The position numbers were made by a program, and so were the translations under genes. Below, in pieces: positions 51,798-63,100 of a stretch of DNA of 64,000 bases. Location: contig OZ059896.1 in the NCBI GenBank assembly GCA_964057225.1, positions 15,636,501 through 15,700,500 on the forward strand. Reading direction: 5' to 3'. Positions within the stretch are counted from its first letter, which is position 1; the number at the start of each line of letters is the position of its first letter. The notes under the pieces were generated by a model. The model was not told the DNA's origin. It saw nothing but the letters and a program-made list of their open reading frames with translations, and did no database searches. This stretch comes from Auanema rhodensis (taxonomy: Eukaryota; Nematoda; Chromadorea; Rhabditida; Rhabditidae).

Positions 51798-54700
51798 GAT
51801 AAAGATTGTGTGGTATCCTGTAAGATTTGAATTCAACCAAGTGAGATCTACATCTGGAATAAATAGAGTTAGCAGATTATTATACAATAAACATGCTTTC
51901 AAAAATCAATATTGAATCAAACATTTGAAGAATTCGAGGATTAATTGGCAAGCATTCGATTACACTACCAGTTATGGTAAATGATCCTGATTTTCCACGA
52001 GATTTTAAAAAATTGAAATAGCCATTACTACAATTGCTAATTATTGATTTTTAATAAATGAAAAAATAGAAAAACCTTAACTTTATTGAATAATTCACTT
52101 CAGAGAATAATATTTGAAATATTAAATTAAAAACTGGTGTCTTAATACCGTTTTTCATATTAGAAAACGTGGAATTTGCAATCTAAATCTGATTAATATT
52201 GTTTTATCTTTTCTCTTACATTGATTGTTATAGTTAATTCATATACAGGTAAGATTCCACTAATTGTAACATCTTTACTTTTCTTTTTGAATTGGTTTTC
52301 TGAAGTCTTCGATACATTCCAAAGCTTGAAACCACTTGAACTCTCAACCATATTATCCATGTTTATCTGAAATTCACAAGAATTCTTAAATAACGAGATG
52401 AAAAACAAGCCGTTGTTTCATTGAATAAATCAACTGTCCAACTATCTCTGATCAATATTCGAGATTGATAAAAGGATTGATATGCTGTTATGTTGATAGA
52501 TGTATCATAAACGCCATTCATATGGATAGTAGTAGTCGGTGAACTTTGAATAAGAGTAAGTTCCACACTTGGACTTAGTGACAGCCCTGCTTGAATATAT
52601 CCATAGAACCATAAAGTGTTATTTCTCACCGAAATCTAATAATCTATCGTGTTTCTTTTTTCTAATAAAATTAATAAATAATACCATTCCATCTGATATA
52701 ACATATGTATTTCCATTACTATGTATAATTCCATATGGAAGTGCATACGATCCTACGAATTCTGATATATCCTTAATCAACAAAATAATTACAAAATTTG
52801 AAGTTTGCTATAGCTGGTTAGAGAGTGAACCAGTGCTTGTAGATCACCTTTATCAAATCAATATGAAAACCATTGCTGAAATCTAAAGAATCCAAGAGAT
52901 AATTCAGTGTTGTTAACAATGTATCATATGACTGGATTTCAACATTACTAAGAACTTCAAATATTTCTTCCAATTTCTACAATTATATCCGAAAAATAGA
53001 AAAAGAAAAACATAAAACTAACTTTAGACCATATTTCGTTAGATTTCAGAAATGTTTCTTGAAGTTCTGCAAGAGTATTATTCATTTTTGCTCCATTTGA
53101 GTTCTAAATTTCTAATTAAATCCAAATAGAATAATAAATCTGATAGCTAACCACTAACAAATGTTTCATCAACGATAATGTCGAATCTTCCTTTAATAAA
53201 AATAAAAATATACCATCTTATCGTGTTATATTACCTGCTTCAAATATTCAAATCCTAGAAAATCAGTGTAAAAACTAGAACGAAGAATAGTTAATTCAGC
53301 TATTTTCGTATTAAGGATACTGAAATATGGATCAGGACTTTTTGCAAATGCCGATATCGTTGAAAGACTTTTCGTTGTCATTTCCTCAGGAAATTCCGAA
53401 GACACAAACATGTCAATTGGTTCAATGGTTGCGACAGTCGGAATACTGTTCAAATCGGATGGATTATAAGTGGATGAAATAATTTGAGAATTATGATCAT
53501 AATAGATGGATGAACTTGAAGAAACTATTCTATTCGTTATACAAGGAGATTTCGAGGTAAGTGTAGAAGAAATTGATCTTAATAATGTAGGTGATGAAGA
53601 TTGGATTGATGATGTTGGAGAAAATATAGAGATATTTCCAATTAATGAACTTCTAAAATCATTCGGCAAATAAGTATTGAACAAAGTAGTTTTCATTTGT
53701 TTTGTTGAGCGTTTAGTTGATGTTGCTAGAGTAGTGGAGTTTTTCGCTGCTGTTGGTATTGAAGTTGAGCTTTTCGTTGATATTGCAAGAGTAGTGGAGC
53801 TTTTCCTTTCTGTTGGTACTGAATTTGAGCGTTTAGTTGATGTTGCTAGAGTAGTGGAGCTTTTCCTTTCTGTTGGTACTGAAGTTGAGCTTTGCGTTGA
53901 TGTTGCTAGAGTAGTGGAGCTTCTCGTTGATATTGCAAGAGTAGTGGAGCTTTTCCTTTCTGTTGGTGCTGAATTTGAGCGTTTAGTTGATGTTGCTAGA
54001 GTAGTGGAGCTTTTCCTTTCTGTTGGTACTGAAGTTGAGCTTTGCGTTGATGTTGCTAGAGTAGTGGAGCTTCTCGTTGATGTTGCAATAGTGGAGCTTT
54101 TCGTTGCTGTTGGTACTGAAGTTGAGGTTTTCGGTAATATTGTTGGAGTAGCGGAGCTTTTCGTTGCTGTTGATACTGAAGTTGAGGTTTTCGGTAATAT
54201 TGTTCGAGTAGCGGAGCTTTTCCTTTCTGTTGGTACTGAAGTTGAGCTTATCGTTGCTGTTGGTACTGAAGTTGAGCTTCTCATTGATGTTGCAATAGTG
54301 GAGCTTTTCGTTGCTGTTGGTACTGAAGTTGAGGTTTTCGGTAATATTGTTGGAGTAGCGGAGCTTTTCGTTGCTGTTGATACTGAAGTTGAGGTTCTCG
54401 TTGATGTTGTTAGAGCAGTGGAGCTTTTCGTTGCTGTTGATACTGAAGTTGAGGTTTTCGGTAATATTGTTCGAGTAGCGGAGCTTTTCCTTTCTGTTGG
54501 TACTGAAGTTGAGCTTATCGTTGCTGTTGGTACTGAAGTTGAGCTTTTCGTTGATGTTGCAATAGTCGAGCTTTTCATTTCTGTTGGTACTGAAGTTGAG
54601 CTTTTCGCTGCTGTTGGTACTGAAGTTGAGCTTCTCGTTGTCGGTATCGAAGTTGATCGTTTCGTCGTTGTTGGTATGGAAGTGGATCGTTTCGTCATTG

Positions 54701-55588
54701 TTGGTACAGTAATAAGGCCTTTCGTCGTTCTTGTCGGTACCGAAGTAGAACATTTCGTCGTTGTTGTCGGTACCGAAGTTGTGCGTTTCGTCGTTGTTGG
54801 AATCGAAGTTGATCGTTTCGTCGTTGTTGTTGGAATCGAAGTGGTTCGTTTCGTCGTTGTTGTTGGAACGATAGGTATAGTAACCCGGACGAAAGGGTTA
54901 CCTTAACATATAAAATAAATAAATTTTAGAGTAAATATAATATACAGTATGAAGTGATACTTGAACAGAAACCAACACTATATATGTTTCCATCTATAAA
55001 AGCATCTCCAGCAATGCGCATGTTTGGAAACATCCTAAATATGTTTCCATCTTTTTCATAAAGCACTGTAAAAATATTAAACGCATAATTACATTTTTTG
55101 ACCTAAATTTAAGAATTTAAAAGGAATGAAAGCTTTAAAAACCGAAGCGATGGGTTTCAAATTTAAAATTTGAGATCTTGTCATGTTTTGATATTCTTTA
55201 ATTTTTAACATATTCTGCTGCTTTACTGTTAGCAGCCCATAATTGACTTGGGTTACATTCCCTATACATTCCTACAATAGAATTTTAAATTAAAGCATAA
55301 ATTGGAAGCTTAACATCATCTTGAGCTGAATATATTTTTTAAATAAAAATCTTTACTATTTTTTCTTTATACCGATATCTTGTTCCGTAGCATATCCATA
55401 GATTCGTCGAGGCTTCGGAAATGTAGGAGTGTATTCAACTTCTAAAATAATTTTTATATTTTTATCTTTACAGATATCATTATCACCATTGCATTTCAAA
55501 GAATATATCTGAAAAGAATCAAAATTAATAATAAATTTAAGAAGAAACTCACAAGTAAAAGTAGAAAAGCCCAGCCACATATTTGCAT
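44978..55588 (-). CDS. lov-1: LOV-1/polycystin-1-like receptor-channel, copy A
   Basis: Multi-exon gene of about 10.6 kb with many 43-60 nt introns; I did not join every exon. Order from the N-terminus: signal peptide MQICGWAFLLLL (55588-55553), an extracellular Cys-containing part (55508-55373, 55271-55210, 55065-54961), a long Ser/Thr-rich repeat exon (54905-53235), a GAIN-like region (about 53.2-49.3 kb), a GPS with GCYSY, MESWG and CESTHLTSF (cleavage expected between L and T, codons at 49,249-49,254), helix 1 (about 49.1 kb), a PLAT domain (about 48.95-48.6 kb, with YMYILTVFTG and IKYLRLWVDQMG), further helices, a polycystin domain (YEGGGYIVSL, RAIMVEISCYNAQINYFSV) and the channel segments ending near the 44,978 stop. 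This is the architecture of C. elegans LOV-1, a ciliary mating-sensory protein that acts with PKD-2. My phase between the exons ending 55,210 and starting 55,065 does not match, so that junction is unsettled. An ATCTTCAG acceptor lies 15 nt before the ATG. Confidence 0.88.
53690..54890 (-). repeat. Ser/Thr-rich coding minisatellite in polycystin copy A
   Basis: Degenerate repeats with core TKSSTSVPT encode about 400 residues of mucin-like sequence within one exon. The units share 21-24 nt modules in changing order, so the array looks shuffled rather than simply tandem. Because the repeat lacks stops in several frames, a 409-codon frame is also open on the plus strand; I regard that as a shadow. 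Such regions are usually heavily O-glycosylated stalks. C. elegans LOV-1 also has a Ser/Thr-rich extracellular stretch. Confidence 0.85.
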
Positions 55589-56219
55589 GATGACACACAG
55601 CAACTGAAGATTGGTTACTACGACAGCTAATTTCAGTTTTCATATTAGATTGTGTTACCTGGATATACATACTTAGCTAATAGCATTAGTCAAGACAACT
55701 ATTGTACAGCAAAGAACATGTAAATCATAGTTTGTAAACAAAATAATGAACATAACAGTTTTGTCTGTTGTTTTATAACAAATTGACAGAACTATTCTCT
55801 TATTGGCTAAATTCAAATGCAAATTTTGAAATTTTGAAATTAACCAATGAGCGAATGCTAATATGAAATGATTATATCACATCATAATTATTATTGTTTA
55901 TTTGTTGTTAATATTGAAAATATAATTGATCACCTTAAAAATAAATATTTCGGTTCTATTATAATATTTATAATTCAATATTATTGATTTACATAAGGTT
56001 TTCAAATAAAGAAACAATCTTTATTTGGAAATACTGTAGTGACCATGTCACTCTTCAATATATCAAAATGTTTCATATTGAAGGTCAAATAGAGGAGATA
56101 TATAAGGAATTTAAATATTCTGAAAATATGAATACGGTAAGAAACATTCATATTGTAAGTTTTACTTTATTTATAAAATTTATTAAAAATAAAATTTCTT
56201 TATATTTATAGGTTTTAAT
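55589..56219. promoter_or_regulatory. Region upstream of polycystin copy A
   Basis: AT-rich spacer that should carry the copy A promoter on the minus strand. I see no X-box (RFX/DAF-19 site) or other clear ciliary-gene element. Plus-strand open sequence at 55,984-56,160 may belong to the broken C6-like gene. Confidence 0.3.
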
Positions 56220-56843
56220 ATGATTAATATTATTTTATTTCTTATTCACATTCAGTACAGTATTCAATGTATGCCAACAAATTCTGATATGGGTTTGTCA
56301 TTAAAGAATTGTTGAAATATTTGTCCAAAGATTTATTTAGAAACAACGACTATTCGTTATACTACAACAGTATCAGGTAATAAATGTTTCATAACGATTA
56401 GTTTTTGTTAATTTGATTTCAGTAAATCATATTCCATAAATCTGCTCCATGGGGGTTTTATCCTCTTATGTATTAGATATTATTACAATTACTATTTTCA
56501 GGAAAAGAAACAACCTTATACATGACCACAGCTGACAGTCAATTGACTACAAATGAGCACCTCTGGACTACAACTAGTTACTGGCAATTAACAATTCATA
56601 TTGATCAAACTTCTTCTATTTATGATACTTCAACATCAGTTTCTTCTTAGTTTTACTATTGAACAAATAATTCTTGTAGCTTCATTCGAATGTATTAATT
56701 TGGAAAATCTTGTCAATGATTTGGATTCTTTTTTTCAGGTGAATGATGATATGCCCGGGTCGCTACTACATATTCGATGTTTTGATGAGAAATGGCATTT
56801 TGAAGATAGAAAGATTACTGGTATTGGTTGTGAGAAGGTTTGA
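56220..56843 (+). pseudogene. Probable broken C6/DUF281-like secreted protein gene
   Basis: An ATG at 56,220 opens a signal peptide (MINIILFLIHIQYSIQC) followed by MPTNSDMGLSLKNC, then an in-frame TGA, then NICPKIYLETTTIRYTTTV before a donor at about 56,382. The next exon (from about 56,503) continues Thr-rich, and a last frame ends with LLHIRCFDEKWHF and a final GIGCEKV stop. A signal peptide, a C-x(2,3)-C start, a Thr-rich linker and a C..W..C end is the layout of the nematode-specific C6/DUF281 secreted proteins. The internal TGA and a further TAG before the last part suggest a pseudogene, or that I have missed small introns. It lies between the two polycystin copies. Weakly similar open sequence also occurs at 55,984-56,160. 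Confidence 0.4.
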
Positions 56844-57139
56844 ACCAGTAAGGAAAGATAAAAAGTTTTTCAAAATCTTTTATTTCATAATTTCGTTCCA
56901 AATGTTGTAACATATAATGGTGACGATGATACCAGCGATATTAGTAATTGGTCTTAGGTGGAACAGAGATTGCTTATTATTCATTAAATCTTAAGATAAT
57001 ACCTTTGACTGAAAAGACTCACAACATCGATAGTTGATAACTTGATTGATGCAACTTCTATTGATATATTAGTTAGAATTAAGCATAATGATTAGATGTA
57101 ATACATTGATCACCTGTTGTTTCAACATCATCATATGAA
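56844..57139. other. Unique spacer before polycystin copy B
   Basis: About 300 nt between the C6-like remnant and the left end of the duplicated unit. It differs from the sequence that flanks copy A at the same boundary. No gene, repeat or transposon end was seen. Confidence 0.5.
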
Positions 57140-60100
57140 CAAGTTCATCAATCAAGTTTATTATAAATGAATACTAAATTTCAATTTTTTGCAGCCGTCT
57201 GTGTGATTTGTGAGAAGAAGAGTTGTGTTCCTTGCTCGTACTGTTTCATCCATATATCTTTCGTATTAATTTTTGAATTCGATATTTTCTTTGTCAACTC
57301 ATACGTCTGAATAATTTTATATTTTTCGTTGATTGTAGTAAAGTTGAACCTGGTTAATGAAGTCCTTCAAAAATAGTTGATCCAATACTAAACTGGGAAT
57401 ATCATGTGCATTATCATGACATCGTTGGCAGATACCAAGCGAAGATTTAACCTGAAATATACTGTGATATCTTTCTTCTTAACTATTATATATTTACCTT
57501 AAAGCATATATGTCCTACTAAATCATAATCAATTGCTAAACGTTCAGGATTAGACCGAATATCTTCAAATTCATACATTATAATCATTACAAATACATTC
57601 AAAATAACAATTGTTCCAATCATCATGAAAAGTACAAAGTAAGCTGATCCTAAAATATAAAAATGCTTTTCAATATTGGATATCGTTTAACCTAATATAG
57701 AGGTGTCATATACTTTTCCACCAGCAACTTTACCCAGAAGAGAAGAAACAAGTGTTTGAAGAGAAACAAAATACGAATGATAACTGAAAACGCGTATATC
57801 AAATCTCTTTTCAATCAAATTTCTTTTACTTTTCTAATTTATTGCTCAATAAGTGAAGTATAGAGATCACAAATGTATTCAGAAAACAGGTGAAGAAGAG
57901 TCCAAAGTCGAATACTTGAGAAGAAGCACTGCTCAACGTATCGGCTAAGGCTGATATTCGATGATTTTGCCTGAAAATTGGAAATTGAAAGCCATCAGTG
58001 GAACGTTTACCTCAGAATTTTTATAAACTTGAATGAAATAAAGAAGACAATTGTAGCAAATATATATGTAAACGCAAGTTCTAAATCACGTTGTTTAGTT
58101 AAATTAATGAAAATATTTCCATTTGTTGTGACAAATCGTTCAGTAATCTGAAAATTCAAAATTGAATCAAGGTATATACATAGAGTACTAGATACCTCAG
58201 AAGCATTAATGCTTTTCATAATGAATATATAAACTGTTGAAATTCCTAATAAACTAACGAGTAAATCAGTAAATTCCCAAAAGTTATAGGATCTAAAGAA
58301 GGAATTTAGATAATTCCCATGAAACATTGAATTTGACAAACCCAATCAAGACGTGTTTCAATAGTTTAAATGGATTTCCAATAGAACTTCTCTTGATAAA
58401 CGTTCGTCTATCGGATACTAATTGGATGATTTCGTACAGAAACTTGATTATACAGTATAACAAGTAGAATATCTGGAGAAATACTCTTTGTTTTCTTAAA
58501 AAGTAAACAAACCAACCTCTAGTAAAGTTTTGAGTTCACCATCATCCTCATTTCGGTAAATACGAATGGTTTCTATCCATACAGTTGGATGAAAAAATCC
58601 TAAACAAGCTATGATTAGAGACTAATAGATGATTTTCAATTTGAACCTTCTTCTGGAATTTCCACGAGAAGTTGAATTACTGAGAAATAATTTATCTGAG
58701 CATTATAACAAGAAATTTCTACCATGATAGCTCTTGTATTCTGCAAATATAGAATATGATGATATGAAGAGATACTGAAGATGTCCACTTCATCAATCCA
58801 GCATTCATTGTTCAACTGGGAAAAACGTTTTCTGAGACTTTCTGAAGAACCTTGTAGAGATACTATGTAACCACCACCTTCATAATTTCCAAATAATCCC
58901 ATCAAACGTGGATCTAAATGCACATAACTAGACAGATGAATACTTAGCTGTCGGAATACTTCCTGTTTCTTCTGAAGATGAATGAGTAAAGCCTTTACCC
59001 AATACGTTGTTCTCTGACTTCCAACGTGCAACTTGTGATGAACAACTTGAATTTCGCAGTTTTCCAACTCTATTGGATAAGGAGTTGAAGGTTTGGAGAT
59101 TGTTGTGATCAATCACACTGGTAGTTGAACGAATTTGTCTGATGATACCATAACCTATTGAACGTGAAGCCTTAAAAATAGAAAGATACATCAGAAGCCA
59201 TTGATTGATGCTACTTTATCATTAAACATCCCCCTCATATCATAAGCTGGATCCCCATCTGACCAAGTTGAAGTGAGTCCTGTTCATTTGGCTTTCTATT
59301 ACATAATTGTAATAATTATAAAAACCTGGTGTTAAAGAATCGTTAAGCCATCTCCAAAAGTCGTGCTCATTTCTTATTTTCAAAAACGAATTGTCAGAAT
59401 CCGTTTGAAGATTAAACACATATTTCATCTATTTTGATATAACATTCAGTATATTAACTGTTGAAATCTTACATTATTCTGATAGTAAAATCCATACTTA
59501 TCACGAATCAAGTACATCAAGCTTCCAAGCAATATCAAAGATATGAGCAAGAAAGCAAACTCTTTCATTGTCTCGAACAATAGTTCTTCTCTATATACCC
59601 ATGTATATGGCCAACGTTGTTGCATTTCCTTTACCTTAATCGATTATCACGAGAAACTTGTAGCTTTATTATATCCGAATTCCTTCTTCCTGTGTCATCA
59701 TGTTGTTCTTGCGACAAAATTGGCTCTGAAATGCTGATGTGAGTTTGCTTTTGGAGAATTTGGTAAACGTTTCGTCTGCGAATTTCGAAGATTTAAAAGG
59801 AAAAGTTCTATTTTAGAAACAAAAGCATAGATTAATCCATTTCTTTCATGAACACATGCTAGAAGAATAACCTGAAAATATTTGTTTCAACTTGTTTCAA
59901 CATAGAAATTGTACTTTGATCGGTTCCATTAGGAAAATCCATATAACAATGATTATCAAGAATTGCTTTGTTACCGTATTAGATTGATGTTCCGTTAATG
60001 ATAAAGATTTCTGAGATATATTTGGATTAATTTCCAAATTTTCAAAAAAAACTTACAGTAATATTAAAAATAAATAGAATAAGAAGAATAGTTCGAATGA

Positions 60101-63100
60101 ATAGCATTAGTATTAGTTTCATTATAGGATTCATATATGACATTGGAACTTTGAAGTTTTCTTTCATTTTCTTGAAACTATTGATTTCGTTATGTTCATG
60201 TATTGTCAAAATTCTTCTAAATAACAATATAATTGAGAAAAATGATATATGCAACGTTAGTACTTCCATAAAAATAGAATAAGCTGATTCATGGTAGTTA
60301 AGATACATGATAAGACTACGGCTATCACGATCTGAAAATTTTAGTTGAAAATCGTTTTCTAACAAACATTCACATTGATCATAAGAGAATCAGTTGGATT
60401 AGCAGTCAAATATTGAGAAATACATAGAAGTATTGAAGTTAATATTGAAAATGAATACCATAGTGAGATTACTTGTATATTTCTTCCAAATCTTCCGTTT
60501 GAACTTTCTAAAATAAGTTTCATTTTTATATTTTCATATACGTATGCATATACCAAAGAAAATTGCTAAAAAACTAATATTTTCAGTCAACTGATGTAAA
60601 CATAAGAAGTCGGAAAAATAATATTTTGATCCTTTTTCTTGAACTAAACATTCCACCTTAATATCAGCCTAGTCACTATAGTTACTAGGAAATTTAAAAA
60701 ACTTGGCTCTTGTAATGTGTTCCTAACCAGCATCCTACTGGAAACGAGAATGTTTCTCGAGTTTGTACGTCGAATATTAAGATTTTTGAACAAAACCATT
60801 CCTCCGTCTTACCAGTACCCATCTGATCAACCCATAAGCGAAGATACTTGATATGTCCGAGACAACTTGACATTTTGATGAAAGCTATTTGAAAACAAAA
60901 GAAAATACTTCGAAGTAGTCAGCAGATATCTGGAATAGGATCCCCATTTGAACCTGATTTCATCATTCTTCCTTGACTTTTCGTCAATTTCCAGCCTTCT
61001 GGCCATTTCCGATGATATTTTTCCCGTCAAATTGAAGCAAATCTTTAAACTTTTCGTTGTTTTGAAAACTAAATTACATTGAATACTTGAGAATTTGTAG
61101 ACGAAAATTGTCGGAAACCAGTAAAAACAGTTAGAATATACATGTAAGTATGATCCGGTCGATTATCATCAAGGTAGTGGATTTTCTTCTAAAATTCAAA
61201 AATTAGAGGCTCAATGAAATTTCTACTTCACCTTTTCATTTCTAACTAATGATAAAGATTGATGAATATTATAGATGATTATCAGAAAAAATATGTTATA
61301 ACATATAATTAATACAAATAATTTTATATTTTTCTATAAAAACTTATAATTTAATAATCAAAGTATGAAATCTTACAGCAATAACATCAACAATATACTC
61401 ATACGTATTTGTTGTTATAACATCCTGATTAAATATTCCAACAGAGAATGATGTTAAATGAGTTGATTCACATAGTACAATCTTCAGATCTGATGTATTA
61501 GTTGACTATAATAGAATAAAAGGCATTTATATGTTAAATGTTTAGGATTTAACCGAAATTCCCCAAGATTCCATACGATCTGTATTAGAGTTGTAGGAAT
61601 AACATCCTTTAGTTAAGACTCTAACGTCATGATCCATATTATCTGAAAACATCTCTTAGAAACATTGGTAACTTAGTGTCATAAGTCTGAGGAAAGCTTA
61701 AGAGGGGAAAGGAGACAACATTTCCTTTCTCTCTTACTTTCAGAAAAACGCCATGTCCTGGAATATCCAAAAGGTTTATCGTAATCGTTGTATAATACAC
61801 TTTTGTTTCCAAGCTTCTTGTCGGAAAGTGATCCGAAACCAAAAATAAATAAACCAGTCATGTTCAGTAGTTCAGAATTCAAAATGTGAAACTGGTTGAA
61901 AGCTTGAAGTAAAGAAAGGTATATGTTTCAACTCTTCTGTTACTCTTGTCATTGATATGTTCGAAGAAAAATGAATGATCCTCTGCACGAGGCCCCGGAA
62001 CGGATTGAAAATTCATGAAGAAACATTCGGAAACATTCGATGTTCTTCGTGCAGATGTTGTAACCTTTATGTGAATGTAACTTTCTAAGAAAGAAAGATC
62101 AGAATGAAAACCTGAATAACAAGAGAAGCATTCCATGTTTTTGTTTCAAATGAATTTAAATTCAGAATTTGATAATCCTCTAAAGGAGAGTGAGATATAG
62201 TAACCAAAGGATCAATATGAACTAAAATAATATAAATTTGGAAAATAAAAGCAAAACACAAGAACCATCTTTTAGAAGACCTTTTATCTTAATAGGCTTT
62301 TTGGTATTCTGAACTCTGCAAGACTTATTATAAGAAAAATATACTGGAAATAGATTTTACTTGATAATCTCCAAGTTTTCCGTTTTAATTTGAACATCTA
62401 AAGTTCCACTATTTATCAAATTATCTATATTATCAATATAATAATATAAATTTTCTTCAAAACAAATGATATTTAAGATAAAATTATCTTTAGACGATAT
62501 CTGTTTGATATTTAAATCATCAAGTTCGGCTGGAAATTTCAACTGAAAATTGAAGTTTTGAAGTATTTATCTGGATAGTAGGCTCTGACTTCCCAATTCA
62601 TACAATGATGTTCTCGTTTCAGAACAGAGTTTTCATTCCCTCCTGCTAGTATAAGCTGCCCCCCTTGAGCCTCTTTAGACTGAAAACCAAAATTATTGAA
62701 AAAACTAAAAGCATATGGCCTCATGACTGACATCATAGTAGAATGGAAAACCTTGCGACTCGACTAGTGTCTCAGCTAACGAATCCATCATACTATTCAA
62801 AGTTGAAACCAATTGATTTACCAAATCTTTACTCTAAACCAACATGCATGTGTTATTCAATTAACAAAGAAACTGACTATTTGCTTCTGAACAAGACGTG
62901 TAGCTTCGAAAGACCATTCTTCATCACTGTATTCTTCAACATATCGTATATCATCTGAAGTTATTTGTCAAACCACAGTATTATTCAAACCTTAACCTGG
63001 ATATTCTGGTAAAGGATTAAATATTTCGTTAAAATTAGTTTTTTCATAGTTCAAATTTCGAGAAACATCACTGGCTAATGGATTATTCCAATTATTTTTC

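Noticed and set aside
53983-54753. 256-codon Asn/Lys/Glu-rich minus-strand frame
   Set aside because: Same repeat in a second frame; the Ser/Thr frame is longer and joins in phase to both flanking exons.
53677-54906. 409-codon open frame on the plus strand
   Set aside because: It is the reverse reading of the Ser/Thr-coding repeat of the polycystin gene; its Val/Glu-rich periodic sequence mirrors the repeat and it has no splice or signal context.
44937-57140. Transposon-mediated origin of the duplication
   Set aside because: No terminal inverted repeats, target-site duplication or transposase-like frame was seen at the left boundaries of either copy.
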